Assembly: GCA_905480485.1 (NCBI GenBank)
Contig: CAJQQM010000014.1
Location: forward strand, 52,802 to 116,801
Direction: 5' to 3'
DNA from: an uncultured Aureispira sp.
GTDB taxonomy: Bacteria; Bacteroidota; Bacteroidia; Chitinophagales; Saprospiraceae
DNA length: 64,000 nucleotides
A model generated the notes under the pieces. That model saw only the letters and a list, made by a program, of their open reading frames with translations, was not told the origin of the DNA and made no database searches. Position 1 is the first letter of the stretch. Every line of letters begins with the position of its first letter. Positions 28,463-38,880 of this stretch are shown here, in pieces. A program made the position numbers and the translations under genes.

Positions 28463-30577
28463 TTAGCTGATTAAGCCAAAGCCATGCGTTTTTTGAGTCA
28501 GTTTAAGATACTTTGACAAAACTTGATGTTCTGCTAGATTCAATTGAGGGTCTTTTGCTAATATCTGTTGTGCAATCGTACGTGCTTGTCTTAGCATGGC
28601 ACCGTCTTGCACAATATTGGCAAGCTTAAAATTGAGTACGCCCGACTGTTGAGTTCCTTCGATATTGCCAGGGCCCCTAAGTTTTAGGTCTGCTTCCGAA
28701 ATTTTAAATCCATCGGTCGTTTCCGTCATGGTTTGCATGCGAAATCGACCATCAGAGGATAGTTTGAAGCCTGTCATTAGGATGCAATAAGCATCGCCTC
28801 CGCCACGTCCTACTCGTCCACGTAATTGGTGGAGTTGGGCTAGGCCAAATCGTTCGGCGTTTTCAATGACCATTATGCTTGCATTCGGAACATTTACCCC
28901 AACTTCAATGACAGTGGTAGCCATTAGGATTTGGGTTTCACCTCGAGCAAAACGATCCATTTCCATTTTTTTGTCTTCGGGTTTTTGACGTCCGTGTACG
29001 ACCGAAATTTGATATTTAGGCTTTGGGAATTCACGTTCGATGGCAACAAAACCTTCCATCAAATCTTTCACCTCACTCAGTCCTTCGTACTCAGATTCTT
29101 CGATTAAGGGATAGACAATATAAACCTGATGTCCTTTGGCAATTTCGCGTTTCATCTGCCCAAAAGTCCACAAGCGCTGACTTTCAAATTTATGATAGGT
29201 CGTAATCGGTTTTCGGCCAGGGGGCATTTCGTCGATTACCGAGACATCTAAATCACCATAGGCGGTCATTGCCAATGTTCTTGGAATAGGCGTTGCTGTC
29301 ATTACAAGAATATGAGGCGGGTTTAACTTACTTTTACGCCACATTTTAGCGCGTTGAACAACCCCAAAACGATGCTGTTCGTCTACCACGACCATTCCCA
29401 AGTTCTTAAAGACAACAGGGTCTTCTATCAGGGCGTGTGTCCCGATAAGAATATCTATGTTTCCTGCCGCTAAATCCTCTAGCAGGGATTTTCGTTTTTT
29501 GCCTTTAACAGTACCTGTAAGAAGCTGAATATTTAAATCAAGCCCATCGGCCATTTCAAGAATAGAACTTAAATGTTGTTGTGCTAAGATTTCAGTAGGG
29601 GCCATTAGGGCTGTTTGAAAACCGTTATCAAGGGCAATTAACAAACTCATAAATGCCACAATTGTTTTCCCGCTTCCGACATCTCCTTGCAAAAGACGGT
29701 TCATTTGATGTCCTGTAGCCATATCGGCACGAATTTCTTTGAGGACTCTTTTTTGGGCACCAGTAAGTTCAAATTTTAAGTTATTATGATAAAAACGGTT
29801 GAAATGCTCTCCAATTACCTTAAAGATATAGCCTCTAATGCCGATTCTTTTTTGTTGTTTGCTACGCAGCATGCGTAATTGCATAAAAAAGAACTCTTCA
29901 AATTTGATGCGTTGCGCTGCTTGTTGTTGTTGTTGTTTGTTGTGTGGGAAATGTATAGCAAGCAAAGCCGAATAACGGTCGATTAGATGTAATTGCTGAC
30001 GAAGGTAAAGTGGGAGGGATTCCTCTATAGTAGAACGACTAGGATGGATTTTCAGAAAAAGGTTTTTCATGATCGTGGAAATGCCTTTACTATCCAAACC
30101 TTTTGCTTTTAGTTTTTCGGTGCTGTGATAAACCGGCGATAAAGTGGGCGCTTTATCTTTCTGTTCGGGCTTTACTAGACTAATTTCAGGGTGAACAATA
30201 CTTTTTCTTTGATTAAAAAAAGTTGGTTTACCATAAACAATATATTCTTTTCCAACGGCAAGCTTTTGAACCCAGTGTAGGCCTTTGAACCAAGTCAGTT
30301 CAAGGCTGCCGCTTTGGTCTCTAAATACACCACTTAAACGTCTTTTTCTCCCTTCTCCTATGCTATTTATAGTACGCAATACCCCTTTTATCTGTACGTA
30401 TTCGCTTTCGTCTTTGATATCCTTAATGAGGTGGAATTTTGTTTTATCAACATAGCGAAAGGGATAATGCTGCAAAAGCTGATGATAGGTAAATATACCG
30501 AGTTCACGCTTTAATATATCAGCGCGAAGGGTTCCTACACCTTTTAGGTATTCGATTGATTTGTTAAAAAAATTCAT
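28463..30577 (-). CDS. recG: ATP-dependent DNA helicase RecG
   Basis: LQGDVGSGKTIVA, DEQHRFGV, MTATPIPRTLAM, RGRVGRG; start moved to 30577. Confidence 0.95.
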   Translation of the reverse strand: MNFFNKSIEYLKGVGTLRADILKRELGIFTYHQLLQHYPFRYVDKTKFHLIKDIKDESEYVQIKGVLRTINSIGEGRKRRLSGVFRDQSGSLELTWFKGLHWVQKLAVGKEYIVYGKPTFFNQRKSIVHPEISLVKPEQKDKAPTLSPVYHSTEKLKAKGLDSKGISTIMKNLFLKIHPSRSTIEESLPLYLRQQLHLIDRYSALLAIHFPHNKQQQQQAAQRIKFEEFFFMQLRMLRSKQQKRIGIRGYIFKVIGEHFNRFYHNNLKFELTGAQKRVLKEIRADMATGHQMNRLLQGDVGSGKTIVAFMSLLIALDNGFQTALMAPTEILAQQHLSSILEMADGLDLNIQLLTGTVKGKKRKSLLEDLAAGNIDILIGTHALIEDPVVFKNLGMVVVDEQHRFGVVQRAKMWRKSKLNPPHILVMTATPIPRTLAMTAYGDLDVSVIDEMPPGRKPITTYHKFESQRLWTFGQMKREIAKGHQVYIVYPLIEESEYEGLSEVKDLMEGFVAIEREFPKPKYQISVVHGRQKPEDKKMEMDRFARGETQILMATTVIEVGVNVPNASIMVIENAERFGLAQLHQLRGRVGRGGGDAYCILMTGFKLSSDGRFRMQTMTETTDGFKISEADLKLRGPGNIEGTQQSGVLNFKLANIVQDGAMLRQARTIAQQILAKDPQLNLAEHQVLSKYLKLTQKTHGFGLIS

Positions 30578-30692
30578 TACGGCTATCGGTTCAATAAATA
30601 AGTTCTTATATGCACTTTTATTGTTCACACAATATAATAAAATATTAAAAATAATAGTAGTCTTTAGATCCTATTGAATCGCTTGAACCATC

Positions 30693-30727
30693 AAAAAAAA
30701 CACCTTTTGACAAAAGGTCAAAAGGTG
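30693..30727 (-). terminator. Rho-independent terminator for the T9SS cargo gene
   Basis: caccttttgac-aaaag-gtcaaaaggtg; minus strand continues into an 8-T run. Confidence 0.88.
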
Positions 30728-30766
30728 CATCTTACTTATTATGAATATTATGAAAGTATGAAATAT

Positions 30767-32554
30767 TTATCGTCTGATAGGATAGCTATATTCTAGCCCT
30801 TCTACCCGTACTAGGTAAAGTTGATTTTTAGGGATTTTATGAATCGAAATCCTATGATTTGATTGCCCAGCACTCAAAAGACCTTCTAGTACTATGCGTC
30901 CACTTATATCGGAGATTTGAATTCGTTGGTTTTTTGGTAAAACAGTATTTGTTTCTAAAACTAAATCATCTAATTGTGTGTAAACCTTAATCGCTTCTTT
31001 GTTTTCGACAGAATTAATACTATTAGCATCAGGTACTACGTTCAAACGGAATCTATTTTCATTGTCGTTTGGACTCCCTACAAATTGGTAGAGACCTTGA
31101 TTCAGAATCTGACTTGTCGAAAGTTGTTGGTCTTCTAAGATTAAGATAGTTCCTGCCGGAAAATTCGTAAACTCACTAATTTGTATGGAGTAGGTTCCTG
31201 CAGTGGACACCTTAAAGTGTAAAGGTATTAGGTGATTACTTGCACCTAAATCACCCAATGAATTGATACTAAGGGTGTGTTGGCCAATCTTAGATGCTAA
31301 AATAATTTCATCGCTTTCGTCAGAAGGCAGAAAATATGCATCTAGTTGAGGGTCAAAAGAATTATTAGCATACTGATTAAACGTAAGAACCGTTTCAATT
31401 TTTTTGCCTAGTCCCGATAATTCCAATCGACTGATAGGGTCGTTATTGCTGTTTTTTAGAAAAATACTTGAAACAATATCTGGGTCAGTTACCCGCATGC
31501 TGTTGTCTAGATTAAGGGTGCAATTAGCACTTGTTCGTAACCAAAAACCTTGCATCGAAGGAATGATGGCATTGTAATTAGCAGGATTCGAGATGCCGTT
31601 TATATAGCTAATATAAGTTGATGTATTGGGGTCCCACCGATACATGCCATGGGCTACAGCACTTGGGGCAGCAGCAATCATAGCGTTATAGTCGATAGGG
31701 GCTGCGTATGGGTTTCCAATAAAGTTCCATCCTTCCGGACTGTATGGCCCATTTGTATTGGACGAAACCGGAATACTGTGGGTGAAAGTCATAGGAATAG
31801 GAACAGTACCATTGTTGATAGGACCATTGATATCAATAGTTTTACCACCGTTTGTATTAAACCAAAAAGTAAAACCTTCTCCTGCTTCCATCGGATGACT
31901 CAAGGAAGCGGGTGCACGCCAACGCATAGCAGCAGTAGTTGCTGTATTTGTCTCATCGTAATAATAAACATGCGGGGATCCTCCAGATAAATTCAATGGG
32001 AAATCGTCTGCAAGTTCTTGAATACTTGCATTGTTTGTAGGTGCACTAATAAAGTGATGCCCGTTGCCGGTGCTAATGTGACGTTGAACTTCAAAATCAC
32101 CTAAGGTATTTCCTCCATTGTGGTGCACTAAAGCGGTTTGATTGGCATCCGATTCTAGGACTATATTTTTGCCGTTGGTATCAAAAGTAGCACCGCTGTT
32201 TATTTTAAGTAATCGACTAACGGAGCCATGATCAGCAGCGCGAACAGTACCGGTAGTACTAATTTCTAAATTTTGTAGAACACCAATATAAGCATCTGTA
32301 TTGCTTGTGCCGTTCATCAGAATGGTTCCACTGATACTACCGAGGTTCTGAAGCAAACCGTCTAAGGCAATGATTCCTTCGTTACTAAGATTATTGTTAA
32401 TCGTTTTATTATGAAAACCACCTGATTTTATTTTTACAAGGGTATTTTGTTTGACCTTTAAATAGGCTCCTTTTACGAGCAAGCCTTGTGCAACAACAGA
32501 TGTAGTTGCTATTGTTAGGCCTACCAAAAGACTGAATGATTTTAAATATTTCAT
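30767..32554 (-). CDS. Secreted protein with T9SS type A sorting domain
   Basis: Signal peptide MKYLKSFSLLVGLTIATTSVVAQ; C-terminal QRIQISDISGRIVLEG...IPKNQLYLVRVEGLEYSYPIRR; start moved to 32554. Confidence 0.82.
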   Translation of the reverse strand: MKYLKSFSLLVGLTIATTSVVAQGLLVKGAYLKVKQNTLVKIKSGGFHNKTINNNLSNEGIIALDGLLQNLGSISGTILMNGTSNTDAYIGVLQNLEISTTGTVRAADHGSVSRLLKINSGATFDTNGKNIVLESDANQTALVHHNGGNTLGDFEVQRHISTGNGHHFISAPTNNASIQELADDFPLNLSGGSPHVYYYDETNTATTAAMRWRAPASLSHPMEAGEGFTFWFNTNGGKTIDINGPINNGTVPIPMTFTHSIPVSSNTNGPYSPEGWNFIGNPYAAPIDYNAMIAAAPSAVAHGMYRWDPNTSTYISYINGISNPANYNAIIPSMQGFWLRTSANCTLNLDNSMRVTDPDIVSSIFLKNSNNDPISRLELSGLGKKIETVLTFNQYANNSFDPQLDAYFLPSDESDEIILASKIGQHTLSINSLGDLGASNHLIPLHFKVSTAGTYSIQISEFTNFPAGTILILEDQQLSTSQILNQGLYQFVGSPNDNENRFRLNVVPDANSINSVENKEAIKVYTQLDDLVLETNTVLPKNQRIQISDISGRIVLEGLLSAGQSNHRISIHKIPKNQLYLVRVEGLEYSYPIRR

Positions 32555-32588
32555 ACGGACGGATTTTAACTGTTTAGGTAACAAAAAA

Positions 32589-33695
32589 TTAGAAGCTTCT
32601 GACTGCTCGTACATTTTTTCGTTTGTCTTTACCGTCGTTGTGCATATTGTTATTGCTAAAGTGTAAGTGATAAGATTTATCAGCAGAAGTTTCGGTAGAG
32701 GTGTAATATTCAACATTACCAAAACTAGTATTGAGAGTCATACCTCCTGTTGGCCCATATTGCGAATGATTATAGAGTTCCTGAATCTCATCTTGACTAG
32801 GTAGAAACCAATCATTGTAGGTGATGCCCCCGACTGTAATGCTGTAATTGTTACATAATTCGGCTGCTATACCTGCTGTGCTGCAAGTTGAAAGAATCAA
32901 TGCAGTATTATTAGCACCATCTCCTATAGCTGGGCCTGTTCCGTTAAGAGTACCTTTGCACCCATATTCTGTATCTTTATTAGAACTATTCAGATCTACA
33001 TCTGATACAATAAGTCCGTGTTGTACATTAGGATCATATCCCGGATCACCATTTTGTAATATATAAAAGACAGTACCTCCCTGAAAGTTGTCACCGATGG
33101 CAACAGTAGGGAAATTAGTCGTAAAGTTGACTTGGCTACCATAAGAAGTACCTATGCTATTGGTAGCATAAGCTTTTGCATAATAGGTAGTGCCCGATAA
33201 TAGATTGCTAAGATTAGCATTATACGACCCTGTTCCCGAACCACTTGTAACAGAGTTGTCGTTTATTGTTGGATTAGGAGAGGTGCTGTAACAAATGCCA
33301 CGAGCGTTAACAGTAGCACCACCGTCTGAATTTACAATTGCGCTTATATTGGCACCGTTGTTTGTAACAGAGGTGACAGCAACCGTACTAACGGAAGCAA
33401 TAGTTGCAGTGGTAGAAATACCTTGGACATACATCCATTCAGTACCATTGTGATAGTAGAAACCAATATTAGCATCGGTTTGAAAAACCAAAAGCCCGAC
33501 TGCTGGAGCGTTTATGGTATTGCGTTGAGATGCTGTCATTCTAGGTATCAAAACACCCCTATCAGTCGATTTGACATCAAGCATTGCAGAATTATCCGGG
33601 TCAGAGTTGTCGTTGTTGATGGCAACCCCTGTAGAATTTTGAGCGGCGAGTTGAAAGGATAGGAAACAGGGTAATAAAAATAATATGATTTTCAT
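32589..33695 (-). CDS. Secreted protein with fibronectin-like and Lcl/DUF1566-like C-terminal domains
   Basis: Signal peptide; SAMLDVKSTDRGVLIPRMT; ARGICYSTSPNPTINDN...YYAKAYATNSIGTSYGSQVNFTT; YNDWFLPSQDEIQELYN...VRAVRSF. Confidence 0.75.
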   Translation of the reverse strand: MKIILFLLPCFLSFQLAAQNSTGVAINNDNSDPDNSAMLDVKSTDRGVLIPRMTASQRNTINAPAVGLLVFQTDANIGFYYHNGTEWMYVQGISTTATIASVSTVAVTSVTNNGANISAIVNSDGGATVNARGICYSTSPNPTINDNSVTSGSGTGSYNANLSNLLSGTTYYAKAYATNSIGTSYGSQVNFTTNFPTVAIGDNFQGGTVFYILQNGDPGYDPNVQHGLIVSDVDLNSSNKDTEYGCKGTLNGTGPAIGDGANNTALILSTCSTAGIAAELCNNYSITVGGITYNDWFLPSQDEIQELYNHSQYGPTGGMTLNTSFGNVEYYTSTETSADKSYHLHFSNNNMHNDGKDKRKNVRAVRSF

Positions 33696-33705
33696 GATTT
33701 TTTTT

Positions 33706-33743
33706 TAAAAAAAAAGACCTAATTTGAAGGGGGAATTAGGTCT
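33706..33743 (-). terminator. Minus-strand terminator after the PID-CTERM-like gene
   Basis: agacctaatt ... aattaggtct, then T-run on the minus strand. Confidence 0.75.
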
Positions 33744-33756
33744 AATCTATGTTGTT

Positions 33757-33939
33757 TTAAATTTCTTCTTTTTTGAGTTTTTGTGCACCATAGCCTACAG
33801 CTGCAACTACCAATACAGATAATCCAGCATCAATCGGTACGCCTGGAGGAGGAGGAGGAGCAGCAAACAAAATTGGGGTAACTACAAAAATAAGGGCGAC
33901 TGTTAATGCAGCCTTGATTATAAGATTGGATAAATTCAT
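33757..33939 (-). CDS. 60-aa PID-CTERM-like small membrane protein
   Basis: Signal peptide, APPPPPGVPIDAG, hydrophobic helix LSVLVVAAVGYGA, basic tail QKLKKEEI; start at ATG 33939. Confidence 0.7.
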   Translation of the reverse strand: MNLSNLIIKAALTVALIFVVTPILFAAPPPPPGVPIDAGLSVLVVAAVGYGAQKLKKEEI

Positions 33940-34247
33940 GACGATATATTTAAATTTTTTGCTAATATTTAACAACTATTACTATTCAAAAACGATTCCT
34001 TTGTTTAATGTGTTGATAATCAGTGCCTATTTGTTGTTTAAATATCCCTATTTTAGATTTTTTCTCTTTTGTGGAATCGGACTTGAGTTTTTTTTGTTTT
34101 AAATTAATGGAATTGTTTAATCAAGAATCGTTTTTGTACCAACTGTGTACGCACACTATTTAATTCATATCTAATTATTAGTCCATTTGGCTTAGTTTGA
34201 TTAATTTAGCCCCTACTTTCATAGCTTAAATAGAATAGAATCAAAAA

Positions 34248-35042
34248 ATGTCGAAGGAAGCAATAATATTCAAAACAAAAGAAGAAATAGAACTCATGCG
34301 CATGAGTGCCCAATTGGTTTCAAAAACCTTAGGTATTATCGCCGAACATATAGAACCAGGTATCAGTACACTTGCCTTGGATAAATTGGCCGAAACCTAT
34401 ATAAGAGATCATGGTGGGACGCCTGGTTTTTTGGGCTTGTATGATTTTCCCAATACCTTATGTATGTCGCCCAATGCACAGGTAGTGCACGGAATTCCTA
34501 CCGATAAGCCCCTTGAAAATGGGGACATAATATCAGTAGATTGTGGTGTTTTGATGAATGGATTTTACGGCGATCATGCCTATACCTTTGAAGTGGGCGA
34601 AGTTAGTGCAGCAGTAAAACAACTTTTAGAAGTGACCAAAAAAAGCTTATACCTTGGTATCGAACAATGTAAAGCAGGGAATCGTATCGGAGATATTGGG
34701 CATGCTATTCAAAATTATACCGAAAGTTTTGGCTATGGTGTTGTGAAAGAATTAGTAGGACATGGCTTAGGCAGAACAATGCACGAAGAACCACAAGTGC
34801 CCAATTATGGTAAAAGAGGCAGAGGCAAACTTCTTAAGAACGGAATGGTACTTGCCATAGAACCAATGATAAATATGGGGACGGCCAAAATTCATCAATT
34901 AAACGACGGGTGGACCATATTGACTAGAGACCGTCTTGCATCGGCACATTTTGAACACGACGTAGCTATTGTTGATGGACAACCCGATATACTATCAACT
35001 TTTGACTATATATACCAAGCGCTAGAACGTAAAAAAGCTTAA
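34248..35042 (+). CDS. map: Type I methionyl aminopeptidase
   Basis: IISVDCGVLMNGFYGDHAYTF, GHGLGRTMHEEPQVPNYG, GMVLAIEPM. Confidence 0.95.
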   Translation: MSKEAIIFKTKEEIELMRMSAQLVSKTLGIIAEHIEPGISTLALDKLAETYIRDHGGTPGFLGLYDFPNTLCMSPNAQVVHGIPTDKPLENGDIISVDCGVLMNGFYGDHAYTFEVGEVSAAVKQLLEVTKKSLYLGIEQCKAGNRIGDIGHAIQNYTESFGYGVVKELVGHGLGRTMHEEPQVPNYGKRGRGKLLKNGMVLAIEPMINMGTAKIHQLNDGWTILTRDRLASAHFEHDVAIVDGQPDILSTFDYIYQALERKKA

Positions 35043-35132
35043 GAGTCCTTTTAAAAAGGAGTCGAAAATTCCGACAATACTAAAAGTGGCGCGGCAAAAC
35101 ATTATTTTTTTATTCATAATCTATCCTCTTAA

Positions 35133-36695
35133 TTGAAGAAAATTGATTTGCTCCTTATCAAAAGTTTTGTCCTACCCTTAATAATATGGACATTGGTTGC
35201 TATGTTTATTTTCAATATGCAATTCTTATGGAAGTATATTGATGATATTATAGGAAAAGGGCTAGACTTGTCTATAATTTTAGAATTATTATTCTATCAA
35301 TCCCTAGCCATGATTCCAAGGGCAATGGTTTTTGGCGTTTTAATTGCTTCGGTAATGACATTGGGCAATTTAGCGGAACATTATGAATTGGTTTCGATGA
35401 AAAGTGCCGGACTTTCACTGTTTCGCATCATGTTGCCTTTGCTGTTCTTTGCTGCTACTTTGTCAGTAATATCTTTTGTTTTTTCAAATCTACTGATTCC
35501 GGTAACTGCCCTTAAGTTTAAATCTACCTTACACGATATACGCAAGCAAAAACCTGCCTTGAACTTTGACGAGGGGCAATACAACAACGATTTTAAAAAT
35601 GTATCTATTTATGTTGGCCAAAAAAATAAAGATGGGCGGGTTTTGGAAGGCTTGAAAATTTATGACCATACCGTTGCCGGCGGGTATAAAGGGCAAACTA
35701 ATGCTAAAAAAGGTGGCTTATACTATTCAAAAGATACTATCCACCAAAAAGTCAAACGGCAGATTCAAGATAGTGTAGTATACCAAGACACTGTCATTAA
35801 TCGTTCGTTTTTGGTGGTAAAACTGTCGGATGGTACGCGTTATGAAGAATTAGAAGCCAAGCCCGAAAGGCCAACAGCTTACCCCTTTATGCAAATGAAT
35901 TTTAAGACTTATACCACCCTCTTTGATTTGAGTGAATTTGAGTTTAACGAAACGAACGAAAATTTATTTAAAGGACATTATAGTTTGCTGACAGCAAAAC
36001 AACTCTTGAGGGCAATGGACTCTCTTTACAATAAAAGAGTACAACGGTACACCGTTCTTAAACGAAACGCGGATGCTCTATTTCAATTTAGAAGAGAAGG
36101 TATTGTTCGTACGGATACGAGTGTGCTGCCCCCTGAACGTTATTATAAAAGCTATATCCCGCCAACTTTAACAGCTGATTTGCCTAGTGTCGATACTAAT
36201 TTTGTAAAAATGGGAGCTTGTATTCCTGCGAGTAAAAAAAGTTATATTTATCAGCGCGCCATAGGGTTTTGTCAAAACATCAAAGGCCAAGCACATGGTT
36301 TGGCACAATATCTCAAAACCAACAAACGCATTCATGTTGAACATGAAAATGAAATTCACCAAAAATTTTCATTTGCTTTTGCCTGTCTTTTGTTTTTGTT
36401 TATTGGGGCACCGATGGGGGCTATTATACGAAAAGGGGGGTTTGGTTGGCCAATTTTGGTTGCTATCATCTTTTTTATGTTATTCTTTGTCTTGTTTTTG
36501 GTTGGCAAAAACCTGGCAACCAATTTAGAGATTACTTGTTGGATTGGGTCTTGGCTCCCTAACCTTGTTTTGTTACCCTTTGGATTGTTTTTGACCTACA
36601 AAGCGTTTAACGATTCAAGGGTTATTTATTTCGATAAGTTGATCGCTTTTTTTAGATCAATAGCCTCAAAAGAAAAACGGCTGATTAAAAAATAA
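35133..36695 (+). CDS. LptF/LptG family permease
   Basis: MKKIDLLLIKSFVLPLIIW..., FAFACLLFLFIGAPMGAIIRKGGFGWPI; TTG start in the ORF call. Confidence 0.85.
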   Translation: MKKIDLLLIKSFVLPLIIWTLVAMFIFNMQFLWKYIDDIIGKGLDLSIILELLFYQSLAMIPRAMVFGVLIASVMTLGNLAEHYELVSMKSAGLSLFRIMLPLLFFAATLSVISFVFSNLLIPVTALKFKSTLHDIRKQKPALNFDEGQYNNDFKNVSIYVGQKNKDGRVLEGLKIYDHTVAGGYKGQTNAKKGGLYYSKDTIHQKVKRQIQDSVVYQDTVINRSFLVVKLSDGTRYEELEAKPERPTAYPFMQMNFKTYTTLFDLSEFEFNETNENLFKGHYSLLTAKQLLRAMDSLYNKRVQRYTVLKRNADALFQFRREGIVRTDTSVLPPERYYKSYIPPTLTADLPSVDTNFVKMGACIPASKKSYIYQRAIGFCQNIKGQAHGLAQYLKTNKRIHVEHENEIHQKFSFAFACLLFLFIGAPMGAIIRKGGFGWPILVAIIFFMLFFVLFLVGKNLATNLEITCWIGSWLPNLVLLPFGLFLTYKAFNDSRVIYFDKLIAFFRSIASKEKRLIKK

Positions 36696-36702
36696 ATGAA
36701 CT

Positions 36703-37392
36703 ATGATAAAGGATCAACTTGATACTTCGTCGGACTCTTTTTTGAACGCAAATATTGTCTATATTTTGCCTTATTTTGTGCTGTGGTCGGCGGCTGTTTT
36801 TTATTTGTTCAACGGTGGAGAAAGAGGGGATGTTATTCAGTTTTTTGCACGCCATCGATCGACCAACAGTAATCATTTTTTTGTATTCTGTTCGAGTCTT
36901 GGAGAGGCATATGCTTATATCATAGCCATTATTGGTTTTTTGTTTGTTGCCTATTCTAAGAGTATAGCCTTTTTATTAAATGCCCTGTTTGTTTTGATAT
37001 TTAGTGGCGCTTTGAAATGGCTATTTCGTCACGAACGTCCTGTTCGTTATTTTAATGATTTATTAGAAGCTCCAGATTTGGCGAATTATATTTCAGATGT
37101 ACCATTACATCAGGGATGGACAACAAGTTTCCCTTCCGGACATACAACCTCTGCATTTGCGTTCTTCTCCCTTTTAGCTTTTTTTATGCCCCGTGCATCA
37201 GGCAAGTTATTATGTCTATTATTGGCTGTTTTGGTGGCCTGTTCTAGAATGTACTTGGTACAGCATTTTCTTAAGGACATTGCTGCAGGTATGATTACAG
37301 GAGGGGGTGTTGCGTTGATAGTATTTGCCATCCACCAAAAAATAGCACAAAGCGTAGAGGGGCATTTGCCAAGGCCAAAACACCTTAACTAA
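36703..37392 (+). CDS. PAP2 family phosphatase
   Basis: KWLFRHERP, SFPSGHTTSAFAF, SRMYLVQHFLKDIAAG motifs. Confidence 0.92.
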   Translation: MIKDQLDTSSDSFLNANIVYILPYFVLWSAAVFYLFNGGERGDVIQFFARHRSTNSNHFFVFCSSLGEAYAYIIAIIGFLFVAYSKSIAFLLNALFVLIFSGALKWLFRHERPVRYFNDLLEAPDLANYISDVPLHQGWTTSFPSGHTTSAFAFFSLLAFFMPRASGKLLCLLLAVLVACSRMYLVQHFLKDIAAGMITGGGVALIVFAIHQKIAQSVEGHLPRPKHLN

Positions 37393-37393
37393 A

Positions 37394-37415
37394 AAATGAG
37401 GCCGAAGCCTCATTT
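37394..37415. terminator. Bidirectional terminator hairpin with CGAA loop
   Basis: aaatgaggc-cgaa-gcctcattt between convergent genes. Confidence 0.75.
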
Positions 37416-37426
37416 ATATGGTATGA

Positions 37427-38410
37427 TTACAAGATGTTGTCAATATTTTTGTCAATATCCAAAATGCTTTTTTCTTTTTCCGCAAAGGACAAATCATGAA
37501 TTGATTGTTGGCGCTCTTTACTCAGTTCTGATATTTTATCAGCCATCAAATTGCCTTCCATCAATTGTTGTTGAAGGTTTTGAAGATTGCCTGGAGAATA
37601 AGGTACAATGATAGAACTATTTTTCTCACCTATTTCTTTGATCGTGTCATAATGCTGCGTCAATAAGACAAATTGCATAATTTCGATGGGTGAAACGCCT
37701 TGTAAGGTATTGCTAAAATCCTCAACAGAATCGGCAAAACCTTTAATGATAGCTAATCGCTGTTCAGCGACACCTTCCCCTTGCAGTCGTTTTGATTCTT
37801 TGTCGGCTTCAGCGTCTAAAATTTTAGCAATTTTACGACCTTCTGAATCTTCGGTAATTGCTTCTTTGTTGCGCTTGGCAGCATTGATTCTATTCATAGA
37901 TTCCTTAACTAGGGCGTCGGGGTCGATGTCCGTGATTAAGGTCTTTACGATTTTGTACCCGTATTTGTCCATATGTTCTGAAAGTTCTGCCTTCACGGCT
38001 GTCGCGATATCGTCTTTGCGAGAAAAGACATCGTCAAGGTCAAGCTTTGGTACTTCAGCCCGTACGGTATCAAAAATATAAGAGGAGATCTGTCCATAAG
38101 GGTCATCTAATTCATAAAACGCTTCTTGTACTTTGTTTTTCATGATTTGAACATGTACCGAAACTTGTAATTTGACAAATACATCATCGTTGGTTTTTGT
38201 TTCAATCTGAATATCTAATTGCTGTACTTTTAGGTTAACCGTACCCGAAACAGATTCTAAGAAAGGGATGCAGAAGTTGATGCCGGGATGTAGGACGCGA
38301 TTAAAACTACCCAATCGCTGAACAATTTTAGCAGTCTTTTCTTGGACGATTTTGATGGTCGAAAAAAGAACAAAAAATAAGAAAAGACCAATGGCAATGG
38401 CTGGATACAT
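37427..38410 (-). CDS. SPFH/Band 7 (stomatin-like) membrane protein
   Basis: N-terminal TM; VQRLGSFNRVLHPGINFCIPFLESV; DIDPDALVKESMNRINAAKRNKEA. Confidence 0.92.
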   Translation of the reverse strand: MYPAIAIGLFLFFVLFSTIKIVQEKTAKIVQRLGSFNRVLHPGINFCIPFLESVSGTVNLKVQQLDIQIETKTNDDVFVKLQVSVHVQIMKNKVQEAFYELDDPYGQISSYIFDTVRAEVPKLDLDDVFSRKDDIATAVKAELSEHMDKYGYKIVKTLITDIDPDALVKESMNRINAAKRNKEAITEDSEGRKIAKILDAEADKESKRLQGEGVAEQRLAIIKGFADSVEDFSNTLQGVSPIEIMQFVLLTQHYDTIKEIGEKNSSIIVPYSPGNLQNLQQQLMEGNLMADKISELSKERQQSIHDLSFAEKEKSILDIDKNIDNIL

Positions 38411-38571
38411 ATGTAGTATTATTTAAAGGTGATAAAATGACACGAAAGCGATAGGCTAACAAAAAAAAATTGGTATTTTTAGTTTGATGAAGTTGAAAAA
38501 AAATTAAATTCAAGCTTTACCAATATACTAATTAATGCTATAAATAGCTTTAGAGTTCCCAAATTGTTTAA

Positions 38572-38874
38572 ATGATGCGTTATTTTTTATTCATTCTTTC
38601 GTTGACTATCCTAATGTGGGCTTGTTCGAATGCCCCTCAAAACTCCGGTATAGTAAATGGTAAATCCATCTTTATGTCTAAGTGCATTACCTGTCACGGG
38701 GCTAATGGACGCATGGGTTTAAACGGAGCAGTAGCCTTGCCCGATTCAGATTTAACCTTGTCTCAACGGATGACTGTTGTGGACAAAGGCCGTAAAATCA
38801 TGCCAGCATTTAACGCTATTTTAAGCCAAGAAGAGATAGAAGCTGTATCCAAGTACACCCTCACGCTCAAATAA
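38572..38874 (+). CDS. Small c-type cytochrome lipoprotein
   Basis: Lipobox MWAC; one CxxCH heme site (CITCHG), distal Met (IMPAF). Confidence 0.85.
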   Translation: MMRYFLFILSLTILMWACSNAPQNSGIVNGKSIFMSKCITCHGANGRMGLNGAVALPDSDLTLSQRMTVVDKGRKIMPAFNAILSQEEIEAVSKYTLTLK

Positions 38875-38880
38875 ACGGCT

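Noticed and set aside
29922-29942. ttg-triplet run in recG (poly-Gln) as a contingency locus
   Set aside because: Short in-frame triplet run; length change would not cause frameshift and no other support.
33914-34102. 62-aa plus-strand ORF rich in Phe/Tyr/Leu
   Set aside because: AT-rich spacer composition; hydrophobic low-complexity translation and overlap with the PID-CTERM-like gene start.
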